Source of the DNA: an uncultured Acetobacteraceae bacterium
GTDB lineage: Bacteria > Pseudomonadota > Alphaproteobacteria > Acetobacterales > Acetobacteraceae
Direction: 5' to 3'
DNA: 64,000 bases
Assembly (NCBI GenBank): GCA_943912335.1
Contig: CALTUD010000019.1
Span: 11,043-75,042 of the forward strand
Shown: positions 8,242 through 16,353 of the stretch, piece by piece
Layout of the letters: each line of letters begins with the position of its first letter
How positions within the stretch are numbered: position 1 is the stretch's first letter
Notes under the pieces: model-generated
Told to the model about the DNA's origin: nothing
What the model saw: the letters and a program-made list of their open reading frames with translations, nothing else
The model's database searches: none
Program-made: the position numbers and the translations under genes

Positions 8242-8362
8242 GAAAGCCGGGCTCCGTTACAGATCGACGTTCCTGCCTCAACCGGGCCGGAACCGCCAGC
8301 GCTTCCGTGTCGCGCCCGGGCGGCGCTTTTCTTCCGCACGAGGCCAGACGGATTTCCAACGT

Positions 8363-9409
8363 ATGAAGCTGCTCACCCTGTTCGGCGGTGCGCTCGGCGC
8401 GGCCCTGACGGTCTGGCTGCTGTCGCGCTTCGGCCTCGACCACGTGCTGTCCCTGCTGGGACAGGCCGGATGGGGCATCGTGGTGGTGATGGCGTTCCAT
8501 CTGGTGCAGGTGCTGTTCTCGGCGGCGGGCTGGCGCGCCATCTCCGGCGCCACCGCGCCGCGTCCTTCCTTGCGCGACTTCATGCTGCTGCGCTGGGTGC
8601 GGGAAGGGGTGAACAATCTCCTGCCGGTGGCGCAGGTCGGCGGTGAATTCGCGGTGGTGGCGCTGCTCCGGCGCCGCGGCGTGCCGCTGGTGCAGGCCAC
8701 GGCCGGCACGGTCTGCGACCTCACCATGGAGATGCTGACCCAGATCGTCTTCACCATCTCCGGTCTGCTGATGCTGCTGCATCTGCTGGGCCGCAGCCAG
8801 GTCACGGACGAGGTGGTGGGCGGAATCGGCGTCGCCGTGCTGGTCGGCGTGGCCTTTCTCGGCGGCCAGTGGCTCGGCCTCGCCAGGCTGCTCGAAACCG
8901 GGATGATGAAGCTGGCCGGCCAGTTCGGCTGGAACGGCATGAGCGAGATCCAGGGCCTGCACGACGCCCTGCTGTCGCTCTACAAGAAGCCCCGGAACGT
9001 GTTCTGGGCCGCGTTCAACCAGATGGTCAGCTGGCTGCTCGGCGCGGTCGAGGTGTGCCTCGCTCTGCACTATCTCGGCCATGATCGCGGCCTCGGCGCC
9101 GGTCTGGTGATCGAGGCGCTGGGCCAGGCCGTGAAGGCCGCGGGCTTCGTGGTGCCGGGCGCGCTCGGCGTCAGCGAAGGCGGCTTCGTGGTGGTGGGCG
9201 GCCTGTTCGGCATCCCACCCGCAGCATCGATCGCTCTTGCCCTGATCAAGCGCCTGCGCGAGATCGTGCTCGGCCTGCCGGCGCTGGCCGCATGGCAATG
9301 GCTGGGCCATTCCTGGAAACCGATCGCGGCCGGAACGCCGGCCGTGAAAACAACCGAATACAGGGAGGCCGAACTCGAAGCCGCCCTCGATGACGGGAGC
9401 GCGTCTTGA
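8363..9409 (+). CDS. hpnL: Hopanoid-associated integral membrane protein HpnL
   Basis: A 348-residue polytopic protein of the lysylphosphatidylglycerol-synthetase-transmembrane (UPF0104) type. It has about eight hydrophobic segments, a VREGVNNLLPVAQVGGEFAV block and a late FVVPGALGVSEGGFVVVGG block, both typical of HpnL. The frame is open upstream to 8000, but that part is antisense to the aminotransferase; the ATG at 8363 begins the first membrane helix and gives normal length. HpnL proteins often occur in hopanoid clusters; their activity is not firmly established, and lipid transport is one proposal. The stop overlaps the next gene by 4 bases (TTGA), so hpnL leads a three-gene operon. Confidence 0.82.
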   Translation: MKLLTLFGGALGAALTVWLLSRFGLDHVLSLLGQAGWGIVVVMAFHLVQVLFSAAGWRAISGATAPRPSLRDFMLLRWVREGVNNLLPVAQVGGEFAVVALLRRRGVPLVQATAGTVCDLTMEMLTQIVFTISGLLMLLHLLGRSQVTDEVVGGIGVAVLVGVAFLGGQWLGLARLLETGMMKLAGQFGWNGMSEIQGLHDALLSLYKKPRNVFWAAFNQMVSWLLGAVEVCLALHYLGHDRGLGAGLVIEALGQAVKAAGFVVPGALGVSEGGFVVVGGLFGIPPAASIALALIKRLREIVLGLPALAAWQWLGHSWKPIAAGTPAVKTTEYREAELEAALDDGSAS

Positions 9410-10044
9410 GCAACGATACCTGGACCCATGGCATGGCCCGCGCCGTGGTGCGCCCCCTGATCGGCACCGGCATCACGCCCAACCACCTCACCACGCTGCG
9501 CCTTCTCACCGGCCTCGCCGGCTGCTTCTGCCTCGCGGCGGCGCCTTACGGCACGCATCACGCGGCGCTGATCGGCTGGGGGGGCGCCCTCTGGGTGTTG
9601 TCCGCTTTCCTGGACCGCGCCGACGGCGAGCTGGCCCGGATCGGCAACATGATGAGCCCGGGCGGCCATCGCTACGACTATTTGGTCGATAACGGCATCA
9701 ACTGCCTGTTCTTCCTGTGCATCGGCATCGGCCTCACGCGCGCGCATCTGTTCTCCCATCACGATCTCGGCGGCTGGGCGGTCGCGCTCGGCGTGCTCGC
9801 CTCCGGCGCGATGTTCGCCTGCAACTGGATGAGCGAACGTTACGAGGAGCGCGTGCCCGGAGAGCGCACCTTCGAGGGCGCATGGGGCTTCCATCCCGAC
9901 GATGCGCTCTATCTGCTCGGGCCGGCCGCCTGGCTCGGCCTGCTGCTGCCGATCCTGATCGGCGCCGCGATCGGCACCACGGTCATGGCGATCATCGTCG
10001 CCACCAAGCTCGCGCGCCTTCCCTCCACGGCCGCGGTGGGCTGA
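9406..10044 (+). CDS. CDP-alcohol phosphatidyltransferase
   Basis: A 212-residue membrane enzyme carrying a perfect CDP-alcohol phosphotransferase signature: D73-G74, A77-R78, G87, D91 and D95, in the DGELAR...GHRYDYLVD block. About five membrane helices surround it. Members displace CMP from a CDP-linked lipid or head group with an alcohol acceptor at the inner membrane. The TTG start overlaps the hpnL stop (TTGA), and hpnN follows after 6 bases, so the three genes are co-transcribed. The substrate is unknown. The divergent PhnW-like gene raises the possibility of an aminoethylphosphonate head group (inference). It could instead make an ordinary phospholipid such as phosphatidylinositol phosphate. 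Confidence 0.82.
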   Translation: MSNDTWTHGMARAVVRPLIGTGITPNHLTTLRLLTGLAGCFCLAAAPYGTHHAALIGWGGALWVLSAFLDRADGELARIGNMMSPGGHRYDYLVDNGINCLFFLCIGIGLTRAHLFSHHDLGGWAVALGVLASGAMFACNWMSERYEERVPGERTFEGAWGFHPDDALYLLGPAAWLGLLLPILIGAAIGTTVMAIIVATKLARLPSTAAVG

Positions 10045-10050
10045 CGGATC

Positions 10051-12663
10051 ATGTCCGGCTCCTCGCGCCATAACGGCCTGCCCAACGCTCTCGGCACGCT
10101 GGCCGCCTTCTGCTCCAGGCGCGCCGGTCTGGTGGTGGTGCTGACCCTGCTGCTTGCCATCGGCGCCGTGCTCGCTACCAAGACGCGCCTCGGCGTCACC
10201 ACCGATACCGGCGGGCTGTTCTCGGCCAAGCTGGAATGGAAGAAGCGCCAGCACGAGCTGCAGAAGGATTTCCCGCAGGGCGAGGACCAGCTCGTCGCCG
10301 TGGTGCAGGGCGAGATCCCCGAAGAGTCTCAGGAAAGCGCCCGCGAACTCGCCGACGCCCTCCAGCGCGATACCGCGCATTTCAAGACGGTGCGCACGCC
10401 CGGACAGGTGCCGTATCTCCAGAAGAACGGCCTGCTGTTTCTCGATCCCAAGCCGCTCTCCGAACTGCTCGACAAGACCATCCAGGCGCAGCCCTTTCTC
10501 GGCTCTCTCGCCGCCGACCCCTCCGCACGCGGTTTGTTCACCGCGATCGGCCTGATCGGCGAAGGCGTCGCACGCGGGCAGGCCAATCTGCAGAATTTCG
10601 CGGGCTCGCTGGACGGGTTCGCGGACAACCTCGCCGAAGCCGCCGCAGGCCACCCGACACCCCTCTCCTGGGAGCGGCTGCTGTCCGGAAAGCTCGCCGA
10701 TCTGGGCGGGCGCTACAGCTTTGTGGTCACGCAGCCGCGCCTCGACTACGGCTCGTTCCAGCCCGGCGGCGTCGCCACGGCCGCGATGCGTCAGGCGATT
10801 TCACAGCTCGAATTCGTCAAGCAGGGCAGGGTGCATGTCTATCTCACCGGCCAGGTCGCGCTGGACGACGAGGAGTTCGCCACCGTCGCCCAGGGCATGG
10901 TGGTGGGGCTGATCGGCTCGCTGGTGCTGGTCGCGCTCTGGCTGATCCTCGCCGTGCGCACATGGCGCGTCATTGTGCCGATCCTGTCCACGCTGGTGCT
11001 GGGCCTCTTGTTCACCACCGGTTTCGCCGCCCTGGCCGTGGGCACGCTGAACCTGATCTCGGTCGCCTTCGCGGTGCTGTTCGTCGGCATCGCGGTGGAT
11101 TTCGGCATCCAGTTCTCCGTGCGCTTCCGCGCCCAGACCTATCCGGGCGGCATCCGGCCGGACTCCCTCACCGCCCTGGCCATGACCGGCCGCGAAACCG
11201 GCGTGCAGATCCTGATCGCCGCACTCGCCACCTCCGCCGGCTTCCTTGCCTTCACCCCCACCGCCTTCGTGGGCGTGGCGCAGCTCGGGCTCATCGCCGG
11301 CGTCGGCATGCTGATCGCCTTCGCCTGCACGCTGACCGTGCTGCCGGCCTTGCTCACCATGTTCCGCCCCAAGCCGCATCGCGGCGAGGTCGGATTTGCC
11401 TGGGCCAGGCCGCTGGACGGCATCCTGCATCGCAACCGTAAGCCGGTGCTGGCCGTGTTCGCGGTGCTGGCGGTGATCGGCGCCTGTTGCATTCCGCTGC
11501 TGCGCTTCGACGGAGATCCGCTGCATACCAAGAACCCGGATTCAGAGTCGATGCGCACCCTGCATCTGCTGATGAAGGATCCGACGACTTCGCCCTACAG
11601 CGCCGAGGTGCTGGAGCCCAATCTCGCCGATGCCCGCGCATTGGCCGCGAAGTTCGAGAAGCTGCCGCTGGTGCACGACGTGCTCTATCTCGACAGCTTC
11701 GTGCCGACCGATCAGCCGGAGAAGCTGGCGATGATCGCCGATGCGGCGCAGATCCTGCTGCCGACCATCGGCGTGCCGCCCAGCCTGTCCCCGCCCGACG
11801 CCGCCGCCATCCGCGAGGCCGCGAAAAAAACGGTCGCGGCGCTCGATCCGGTGGTGCGCAGCATGAAGCCAACCGATCCGCTCGCGCGGATCGACGCCTC
11901 CCTGCACACCTTGTCCGATGCTCCAGACGATGCCCTGCTCGCCGCAAACCACGCGTTGGTCCGCTTCCTGCCGATGCAACTCGAACAGCTCCGCACGGTG
12001 CTCTCCGTCACCCGGCCTGCCACCGAAGCCGATATCCCGGAGGAAATCCGCCGGGACTATCTGCTGCCGGACGGCCGCGCCCATATGGAAATCCACCCCA
12101 AGGGCGCGCTGAACGACAATGCGGTGTTGCGTGAGTTCGTGAAGCAGGTCCGCTCGGTGGCGCCCGACGCCTCCGGTGCGGCAGTGACCATCGTGGAAAG
12201 CGCCAACACCATCGTGCACGCCTTCGCCGTCGCCGCTTTGTGCGCGCTGCTGGCGATCGGCGCGATCCTGTGGGGGTTCCTGCGCCGTCCGCTGCATGTC
12301 GCGCTGGTTCTGGCGCCGCTGATGCTGTCCGCGCTGCTCACGGTGATCCTGGTGGTGTCGATCCCGGAACCGCTGAACTTCGCCAACATCATCGCCCTGC
12401 CGCTGCTGCTGGGCGTCGGCGTCTCGTTCAACATCTATTTCGTGATGAACTGGCGCGACGGCCTGCGCGATCCGCTCGGCTCGCCCACGGCGCGCGCGGT
12501 GCTGTTCTCCGCGCTCACCACCGCCACCGCTTTCGGCTCGCTCGCCGCCTCGCACCATCCGGGTACCGCCAGCATGGGACGCCTGCTGCTGCTCAGCCTG
12601 TTCTGCACCCTGGTGGCGACCATGGTGTTCGTCCCGGCCCTCCTGCCGGTGCGCCGCCGCTAG
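10051..12663 (+). CDS. hpnN: Hopanoid-associated RND/MMPL transporter HpnN
   Basis: An 870-residue RND-superfamily protein with two repeats. Each has a periplasmic loop followed by membrane helices. The first membrane block includes GIAVDFGIQFSVRFRAQTYP and the second LPLLLGVGVSFNIYFVMNW. The N-terminal helix follows an arginine-rich start (CSRRAGLVVVLTLLLAIG). HpnN homologues are needed to move hopanoids to the outer membrane in studied alphaproteobacteria. It starts 6 bases after the CDP-alcohol phosphatidyltransferase. Its TAG stop is formed at the left junction of an IS element; without the insertion the codon would read TAA, so the protein is intact. Its usual partner HpnM is 50 kb away in this window. 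Confidence 0.88.
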   Translation: MSGSSRHNGLPNALGTLAAFCSRRAGLVVVLTLLLAIGAVLATKTRLGVTTDTGGLFSAKLEWKKRQHELQKDFPQGEDQLVAVVQGEIPEESQESARELADALQRDTAHFKTVRTPGQVPYLQKNGLLFLDPKPLSELLDKTIQAQPFLGSLAADPSARGLFTAIGLIGEGVARGQANLQNFAGSLDGFADNLAEAAAGHPTPLSWERLLSGKLADLGGRYSFVVTQPRLDYGSFQPGGVATAAMRQAISQLEFVKQGRVHVYLTGQVALDDEEFATVAQGMVVGLIGSLVLVALWLILAVRTWRVIVPILSTLVLGLLFTTGFAALAVGTLNLISVAFAVLFVGIAVDFGIQFSVRFRAQTYPGGIRPDSLTALAMTGRETGVQILIAALATSAGFLAFTPTAFVGVAQLGLIAGVGMLIAFACTLTVLPALLTMFRPKPHRGEVGFAWARPLDGILHRNRKPVLAVFAVLAVIGACCIPLLRFDGDPLHTKNPDSESMRTLHLLMKDPTTSPYSAEVLEPNLADARALAAKFEKLPLVHDVLYLDSFVPTDQPEKLAMIADAAQILLPTIGVPPSLSPPDAAAIREAAKKTVAALDPVVRSMKPTDPLARIDASLHTLSDAPDDALLAANHALVRFLPMQLEQLRTVLSVTRPATEADIPEEIRRDYLLPDGRAHMEIHPKGALNDNAVLREFVKQVRSVAPDASGAAVTIVESANTIVHAFAVAALCALLAIGAILWGFLRRPLHVALVLAPLMLSALLTVILVVSIPEPLNFANIIALPLLLGVGVSFNIYFVMNWRDGLRDPLGSPTARAVLFSALTTATAFGSLAASHHPGTASMGRLLLLSLFCTLVATMVFVPALLPVRRR

Positions 12664-13527
12664 GTCTCGTGGACAAAGCTTGACGGTTTGGAAACTGGTT
12701 GATTCAACGCCGCCATTTGGAGGCGGCGTTGGACGACCGGATCGGCACCACGGATGTGGCTTGAGCCGCGAAGCGGATCAAGGCCCTGATCGGGCCATTG
12801 CTGCCAGCTGAACGGGGCCGTGGCTGCCGTCCTGCCGGTGACAACCGGCCCTTCTTCGACGGCATGATGTGGATGGCCCGGACGGATGCGCAGTGGCGCC
12901 GGTTGCCGTCCGAATATGGCAAATGGAACAGCGCGTTCCGCCGCTATCGCCGCTGGGTGGAAGCCGGCGTGTTCAATTCCCTGCTGGAGACGCTGGCGGA
13001 ACTGGCTGGACGCGACCGATCGGCGGACATGATCGACAGCACGGTGGTGCGGGCCCACCACTGCGCCGCTGGTATCAAAAGGAGCTGGGCCGTCCGAGAG
13101 GCTCGGCCGGTCGCGCGGTGGGTCCGCCACCAAACTGCATGCGCGATGCGATGCCCGCGGACTGCCGCTCGGCTTCGTGCTAACGCCCGGTCAGGCGCAT
13201 GACATCCAGGGCTTTGGGCCACTGCTCCGCATGATCGAAGGCCGGGCGCGAAGACTGCTGGCTGACCGCAGCTACGATGTAGATGCTGTCCGTGCGGAGA
13301 TCACCTTGACCAGCACCCAGGCCGTCATTCCGGCCAAACGCGGCCGCAAGGCGCCCACCCGGCATAGCCAACCGCGTTACGTTTGGCGCAACTGCATCGA
13401 ACGCATGCTCAACAAACTGAAGAACTGACGCCGTGTCGCAACCCGATACGACAAAACCGCAGCCTCATACTAAGGCTTCGTCTCCATCGCCTCAGCGTTC
13501 CTCTGGATCGGCTTTGTCCACGCACGC
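12663..13527 (+). mobile_element. IS5-family insertion sequence, copy 1 (decayed)
   Basis: An 865-bp element flanked by TA at 12661-12662 and 13528-13529, as expected for the IS427-type group that duplicates TA in YTAR targets. The ends are imperfect inverted repeats sharing CGTGGACAAAGC about 5 bases inside each end. The interior is a transposase related to IS1032/IS12528-type elements of acetic acid bacteria. A 552-bp deletion derivative in the same orientation lies 2.2 kb downstream. The left junction falls exactly in the hpnN stop codon. Confidence 0.85.
12735..13527 (+). pseudogene. IS5-family transposase, disrupted
   Basis: The transposase frame begins around LDDRIGTTDVA and contains the DGMMWMARTDAQWRRLP and MIDSTVVRAHH segments (first catalytic Asp in IDST), then LADRSYDVDAVR (second Asp region), AVIPAKRGRKAP and CIERMLNKLKN (Glu region). 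It is interrupted at least four times: TGA at 12762 where a Trp codon is expected, a frame change between about 13075 and 13105 (compared with copy 2 it lacks 2 bases), TGA near 13426 in the expected NWRRVATRYDK motif, and a TAA about 45 bases further on. Frameshifting near the A-run is normal in this IS group, but the stop codons are not. The product should be inactive. Confidence 0.8.
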
Positions 13528-14084
13528 TAACGAGCGACGGCAAATCGATCGGCCAAGGTGGCGATTCGCGCTCCATAGCCGCGGGCGGTTTCCAGATCGC
13601 CCTTGGACATTTCCGCTACGCTGGCGTCGGCGTCCGTCTGGGCCATCGAACCGATATAGCCACCCATGCGATTGGGATCGTCGCGCTTGGCCGCCTTGGT
13701 GTTCGACGGTTTGACTGCCAGACTGACCCACAGTCCACCATGCTGGCCCGCCAACAGCACGAAATATTGCAGCGTATTCAGCTTGTCACCGTTGATACTT
13801 GCGCTGTTGGTGAACCCACCGAAGAGCTTGTCTTTCCACTTCTCGGAGAACCAGGGCTTCGACGACATGTCGGCGAACTTCTTAAACTGCCAGCTCGGGC
13901 CACCCATGTAGGTCGGCGAACCGAAGATGATCGCATCAACGGTCTCCAGGATGGCCCAAGCCTCGTCTGGAATGTTGCCTTCCGCATTGATTTCGATGAG
14001 CGTGCCGGCAGCGCCTTCGGCGACAGCCTCTGCCATGCGCTTGGTATGACCATAGCCGGAATGGTAGACGATTGCAGTAGCCAT
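13527..14084 (-). CDS. Flavodoxin-fold NAD(P)H-dependent oxidoreductase (WrbA-like)
   Basis: A 185-residue flavodoxin-like protein. The N-terminal YHSGYGHTKRMAEAVAEGA is the FMN phosphate-binding loop, AIIFGSPTYMGGPSWQFK is the second FMN loop, and LLAGQHGGLWVSL is the third. These features match WrbA/NQO-type FMN reductases. The ATG at 14084 has GGGAG 6 bases upstream. Its stop codon (CTA on the plus strand at 13527-13529) is made of the last IS base plus the TA target duplication, so the IS lies directly against its end without truncating it. With the neighbouring DoxX-like gene and LysR regulator it looks like a quinone or oxidative-stress module (inference). Confidence 0.82.
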   Translation of the reverse strand: MATAIVYHSGYGHTKRMAEAVAEGAAGTLIEINAEGNIPDEAWAILETVDAIIFGSPTYMGGPSWQFKKFADMSSKPWFSEKWKDKLFGGFTNSASINGDKLNTLQYFVLLAGQHGGLWVSLAVKPSNTKAAKRDDPNRMGGYIGSMAQTDADASVAEMSKGDLETARGYGARIATLADRFAVAR

Positions 14085-14272
14085 AATTGCTCCCGTGGTC
14101 TGCGTCGGTCCGTGATGGGCCGCTGTATGTTTCCCGTAATGGCGTGTCCGCCGCCGCTTACAAAGCCAGCTAAAGAGAACACACTGATCCGACAAAGAGA
14201 AACAATGACCGGATGTGGGCAGCAGTATCGCTCGGAGTGATTCTGTTGGGACATAACGACTTCTGACGCCGC

Positions 14273-14662
14273 TTACCGACGAACGAGCGGTAGAACCTCG
14301 CGCAGGCGCGGATCGCGCAAATAAAGACTGGACCACGCGATCATCCCAAGGAAGATCGACAGAATCTCCGGCGGCGATCCGACCTCCCCAAGGCGAACAT
14401 GGGCGCAGATGGCGCCACCGAGAAAACCCGTTACCATAATCGCACCCAGAACGGCGGTCGCGGGGAGGGCATAGAGCGCGGCACAGCCGACCATGATCGA
14501 GCCGAGTAGCGGTCCCATGTTTGGCGGAAAACCTACCTCTCGCATCATCGCGGTCACAGGCGCTGGAGCGAGGAGTTGTGAAAGGCCGTCGGCGAACAAG
14601 GCGACGAAGGCGACCCCGGTCATCATTCGCCCCGTCCATGTGCCTCGGTGTGTGGTCGGCAT
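14273..14662 (-). CDS. DoxX-like family membrane protein
   Basis: A 129-residue protein with four predicted membrane helices. It opens with WTGRMMTGVAFVALFADGLSQL, then MREVGFPPNMGPLLGSIMV, ALPATAVLGAIMVTGFLGGA and ILSIFLGMIAWSSLYLRD. This is the DoxX-like pattern (DoxX_2/DUF4267-like). The ATG at 14662 has AAGGA about 8 bases upstream; the longer frame to 15430 is antisense to the LysR gene. It is divergent from the LysR regulator and followed by the flavodoxin gene after 188 bases, in which I see nothing further. Likely an inner-membrane protein controlled by the adjacent regulator (inference). Confidence 0.75.
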   Translation of the reverse strand: MPTTHRGTWTGRMMTGVAFVALFADGLSQLLAPAPVTAMMREVGFPPNMGPLLGSIMVGCAALYALPATAVLGAIMVTGFLGGAICAHVRLGEVGSPPEILSIFLGMIAWSSLYLRDPRLREVLPLVRR

Positions 14663-14699
14663 CGGGTATCCTTGTAGTCGCGAGGTTTTGCCGCACGCT

Positions 14700-14728
14700 T
14701 TTACTGTCGCATCAATCCGCAATAAACT
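14700..14728 (+). promoter_or_regulatory. Candidate sigma70-like promoter for the LysR gene
   Basis: TTTACT (14700-14705) and TAAACT (14723-14728) are separated by 17 bases in the 117-base divergent gap between the DoxX-like and LysR genes. This would place a transcript start about 45 bases before the LysR ATG. It is based on similarity to consensus only. Confidence 0.3.
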
Positions 14729-14779
14729 ATATGAGACTGAACGCTTTGTTGCTGTTATCGGTATCAATCGCAGGCATCC

Positions 14780-15688
14780 ATGCAGAACCTCGAACCGATC
14801 CTGATTTTCGTTCGCGTTGCCGAAACGGGGAGCTTCACTCAAGCTGCGCATAGCCTCGGTATTCACAAAGGCAGGGCGTCGACCGCGGTACGCGGCCTCG
14901 AAATGGACGTTGGTACGAGGCTTCTTCATCGTACGACACGGAGCGTGCAGCTTACTGAGGATGGCCGAGTATTCTTCGCGCGTGCACGCGATCTTTTGGT
15001 GGAGGTCGACCGCCTTCAGTCCATGTTCGCTGGCGATCGAGCGGCGCTGCGCGGCAGGCTGCGGGTCGACCTGCCGACCGAGCTGGCGCGTACCACGATC
15101 GTGCCGGCGCTGCCGGCATTCATGGCTGATCATCCTGACCTGATGTTCGAAATCTCCAGTACCGATCGTCAGGTCGATCTGGTGCAGGAAGGGTTCGATT
15201 GCGTCCTGCGCCTCGGGCCGATCGGCGACGACACCCTCATCGCACGTCGGCTCGGTCGTCTCCGCATGGTCAATGCGGCAAGCCCCTCGTATCTCGAGCG
15301 CCATGGCGTCCCGATGACCTTGGACGACCTCAAAGCCCAAGGTCACCGCACGATCCACTACAGCCGGACGCTCGGCGCAAAACCTTACGGCTGGGAGTAC
15401 CCGAGCGGTGAGAATTACGCGACGCTCCATCTACCCGGCGCGCTGCACGTTAATAGCGTACAAACCTACGAGGCAGCCGGGCTCGCCGGGCTGGGCCTGA
15501 TCCAGGCGCCGCTATCGGGTGTCGGGAGGTATATCGCGGAGGGAACGCTGGTCGAGGTCCTTCCCGATCATCTACCCGAACCGCTCAATGTTGCCCTGGT
15601 GGTAGCTCACCGCGACAATCTCTCGCGCCGCATCCGCATTTTCATGGACTGGATAGCCGAGGTCCTCGGACCTTTCGTCGAACGGTGA
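14780..15688 (+). CDS. LysR-family transcriptional regulator
   Basis: A 302-residue LTTR of normal length. The winged helix-turn-helix is at residues 1-60 (FVRVAETGSFTQAAHSLGIH, RLLHRTTRSVQLTEDG), and a periplasmic-binding-protein-like effector domain follows (VDLPTELARTTIVPALPAF, FDCVLRLGPIGDDTLIARRL). The GPIGDDTLIARRLG segment is common in the large LTTR subgroup that controls neighbouring oxidoreductases. It is divergent from the DoxX-like gene, the usual arrangement for a target and its LysR regulator. Inference: it controls the DoxX-like and flavodoxin genes in response to a small aromatic or quinone-type ligand. Confidence 0.88.
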   Translation: MQNLEPILIFVRVAETGSFTQAAHSLGIHKGRASTAVRGLEMDVGTRLLHRTTRSVQLTEDGRVFFARARDLLVEVDRLQSMFAGDRAALRGRLRVDLPTELARTTIVPALPAFMADHPDLMFEISSTDRQVDLVQEGFDCVLRLGPIGDDTLIARRLGRLRMVNAASPSYLERHGVPMTLDDLKAQGHRTIHYSRTLGAKPYGWEYPSGENYATLHLPGALHVNSVQTYEAAGLAGLGLIQAPLSGVGRYIAEGTLVEVLPDHLPEPLNVALVVAHRDNLSRRIRIFMDWIAEVLGPFVER

Positions 15689-15740
15689 ATAGACGACGTG
15701 CGCGAGAATTGCCGCGTACACGAAGCAGCCGACGTATCTA

Positions 15741-16292
15741 GGTCTCGTAGACAAAGCTTGACGGTTTGGAAACTGGTTGAATCAACGCTGCCATTTGGAG
15801 GCGATGTTGGACGATCGGATTGGCACCCCCGCTGTCATCAAAAAGGATGCTGGCCCGTCCGAGGCGCTTGGCCGGTCGCGCGGTGGGTCCTCCACCAAAC
15901 TGCACGCGCGATGCGATGCGCGCGGACTGCCGCTCGGCGTCGTGCTGACGTCCGGTCAGGCGCACGATATCCAGGGCCTTGGACCTTTGTTTCACATGAT
16001 CGAGGACAGGGCACGGATGCTGCTGGCCGATCGTAGCTACGATGCAGACGCCGTCCGTGCGGAGATCACCTTCACCGGCACCCGGGCCGTCATTCCGGCC
16101 AAACGCGGCCGCAAGGCGCCCTCCCTGCACAGCCGGCCGCATTACGTTTGGCGCAACCTCATCGAACGCATGTTCAACACACTCAAGAACTGGCGACGTG
16201 TCGCCACCCGATACGATAAAACTGCCCAGTCCTACCTCGGTTTCGTTTCCATCGCGTCCACGTCCCTCTGGATCAGCTTTGTCTACGGACGC
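15741..16292 (+). mobile_element. IS5-family insertion sequence, copy 2 (internally deleted)
   Basis: A 552-bp element flanked by TA (15739-15740 and 16293-16294) with terminal inverted repeats sharing CGTAGACAAAGCT. It aligns with copy 1 at both ends but lacks about 313 bp from the transposase N-terminal half (equivalent to about 12750-13064). The two halves of the transposase are fused in frame, giving a 172-codon frame from the TTG/ATG region near 15805 that keeps LADRSYDADAVR and LIERMFNTLKNWRRV but has lost the IDST catalytic Asp. A non-autonomous, possibly trans-mobilised derivative. Confidence 0.85.
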
Positions 16293-16307
16293 TAGAAACG
16301 CCGGATG

Positions 16308-16353
16308 ACCGGATCGTTCTTTCGTCGCATCAATTTCGAAAGAACGATCCGGT
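16308..16353. repeat. Perfect 17-bp inverted repeat (hairpin)
   Basis: ACCGGATCGTTCTTTCG (16308-16324) is repeated as its exact reverse complement (16337-16353) around a 12-base loop, starting 13 bases after the end of IS copy 2. There is no U-tract on either side. It could be a transcription barrier, a remnant of another mobile element, or a protein-binding palindrome. Confidence 0.6.

Noticed and set aside
15777..16295. 172-aa protein as a functional gene
   Set aside because: It is the in-frame remnant of an internally deleted IS transposase lacking the first catalytic Asp, so it is described under the mobile element.
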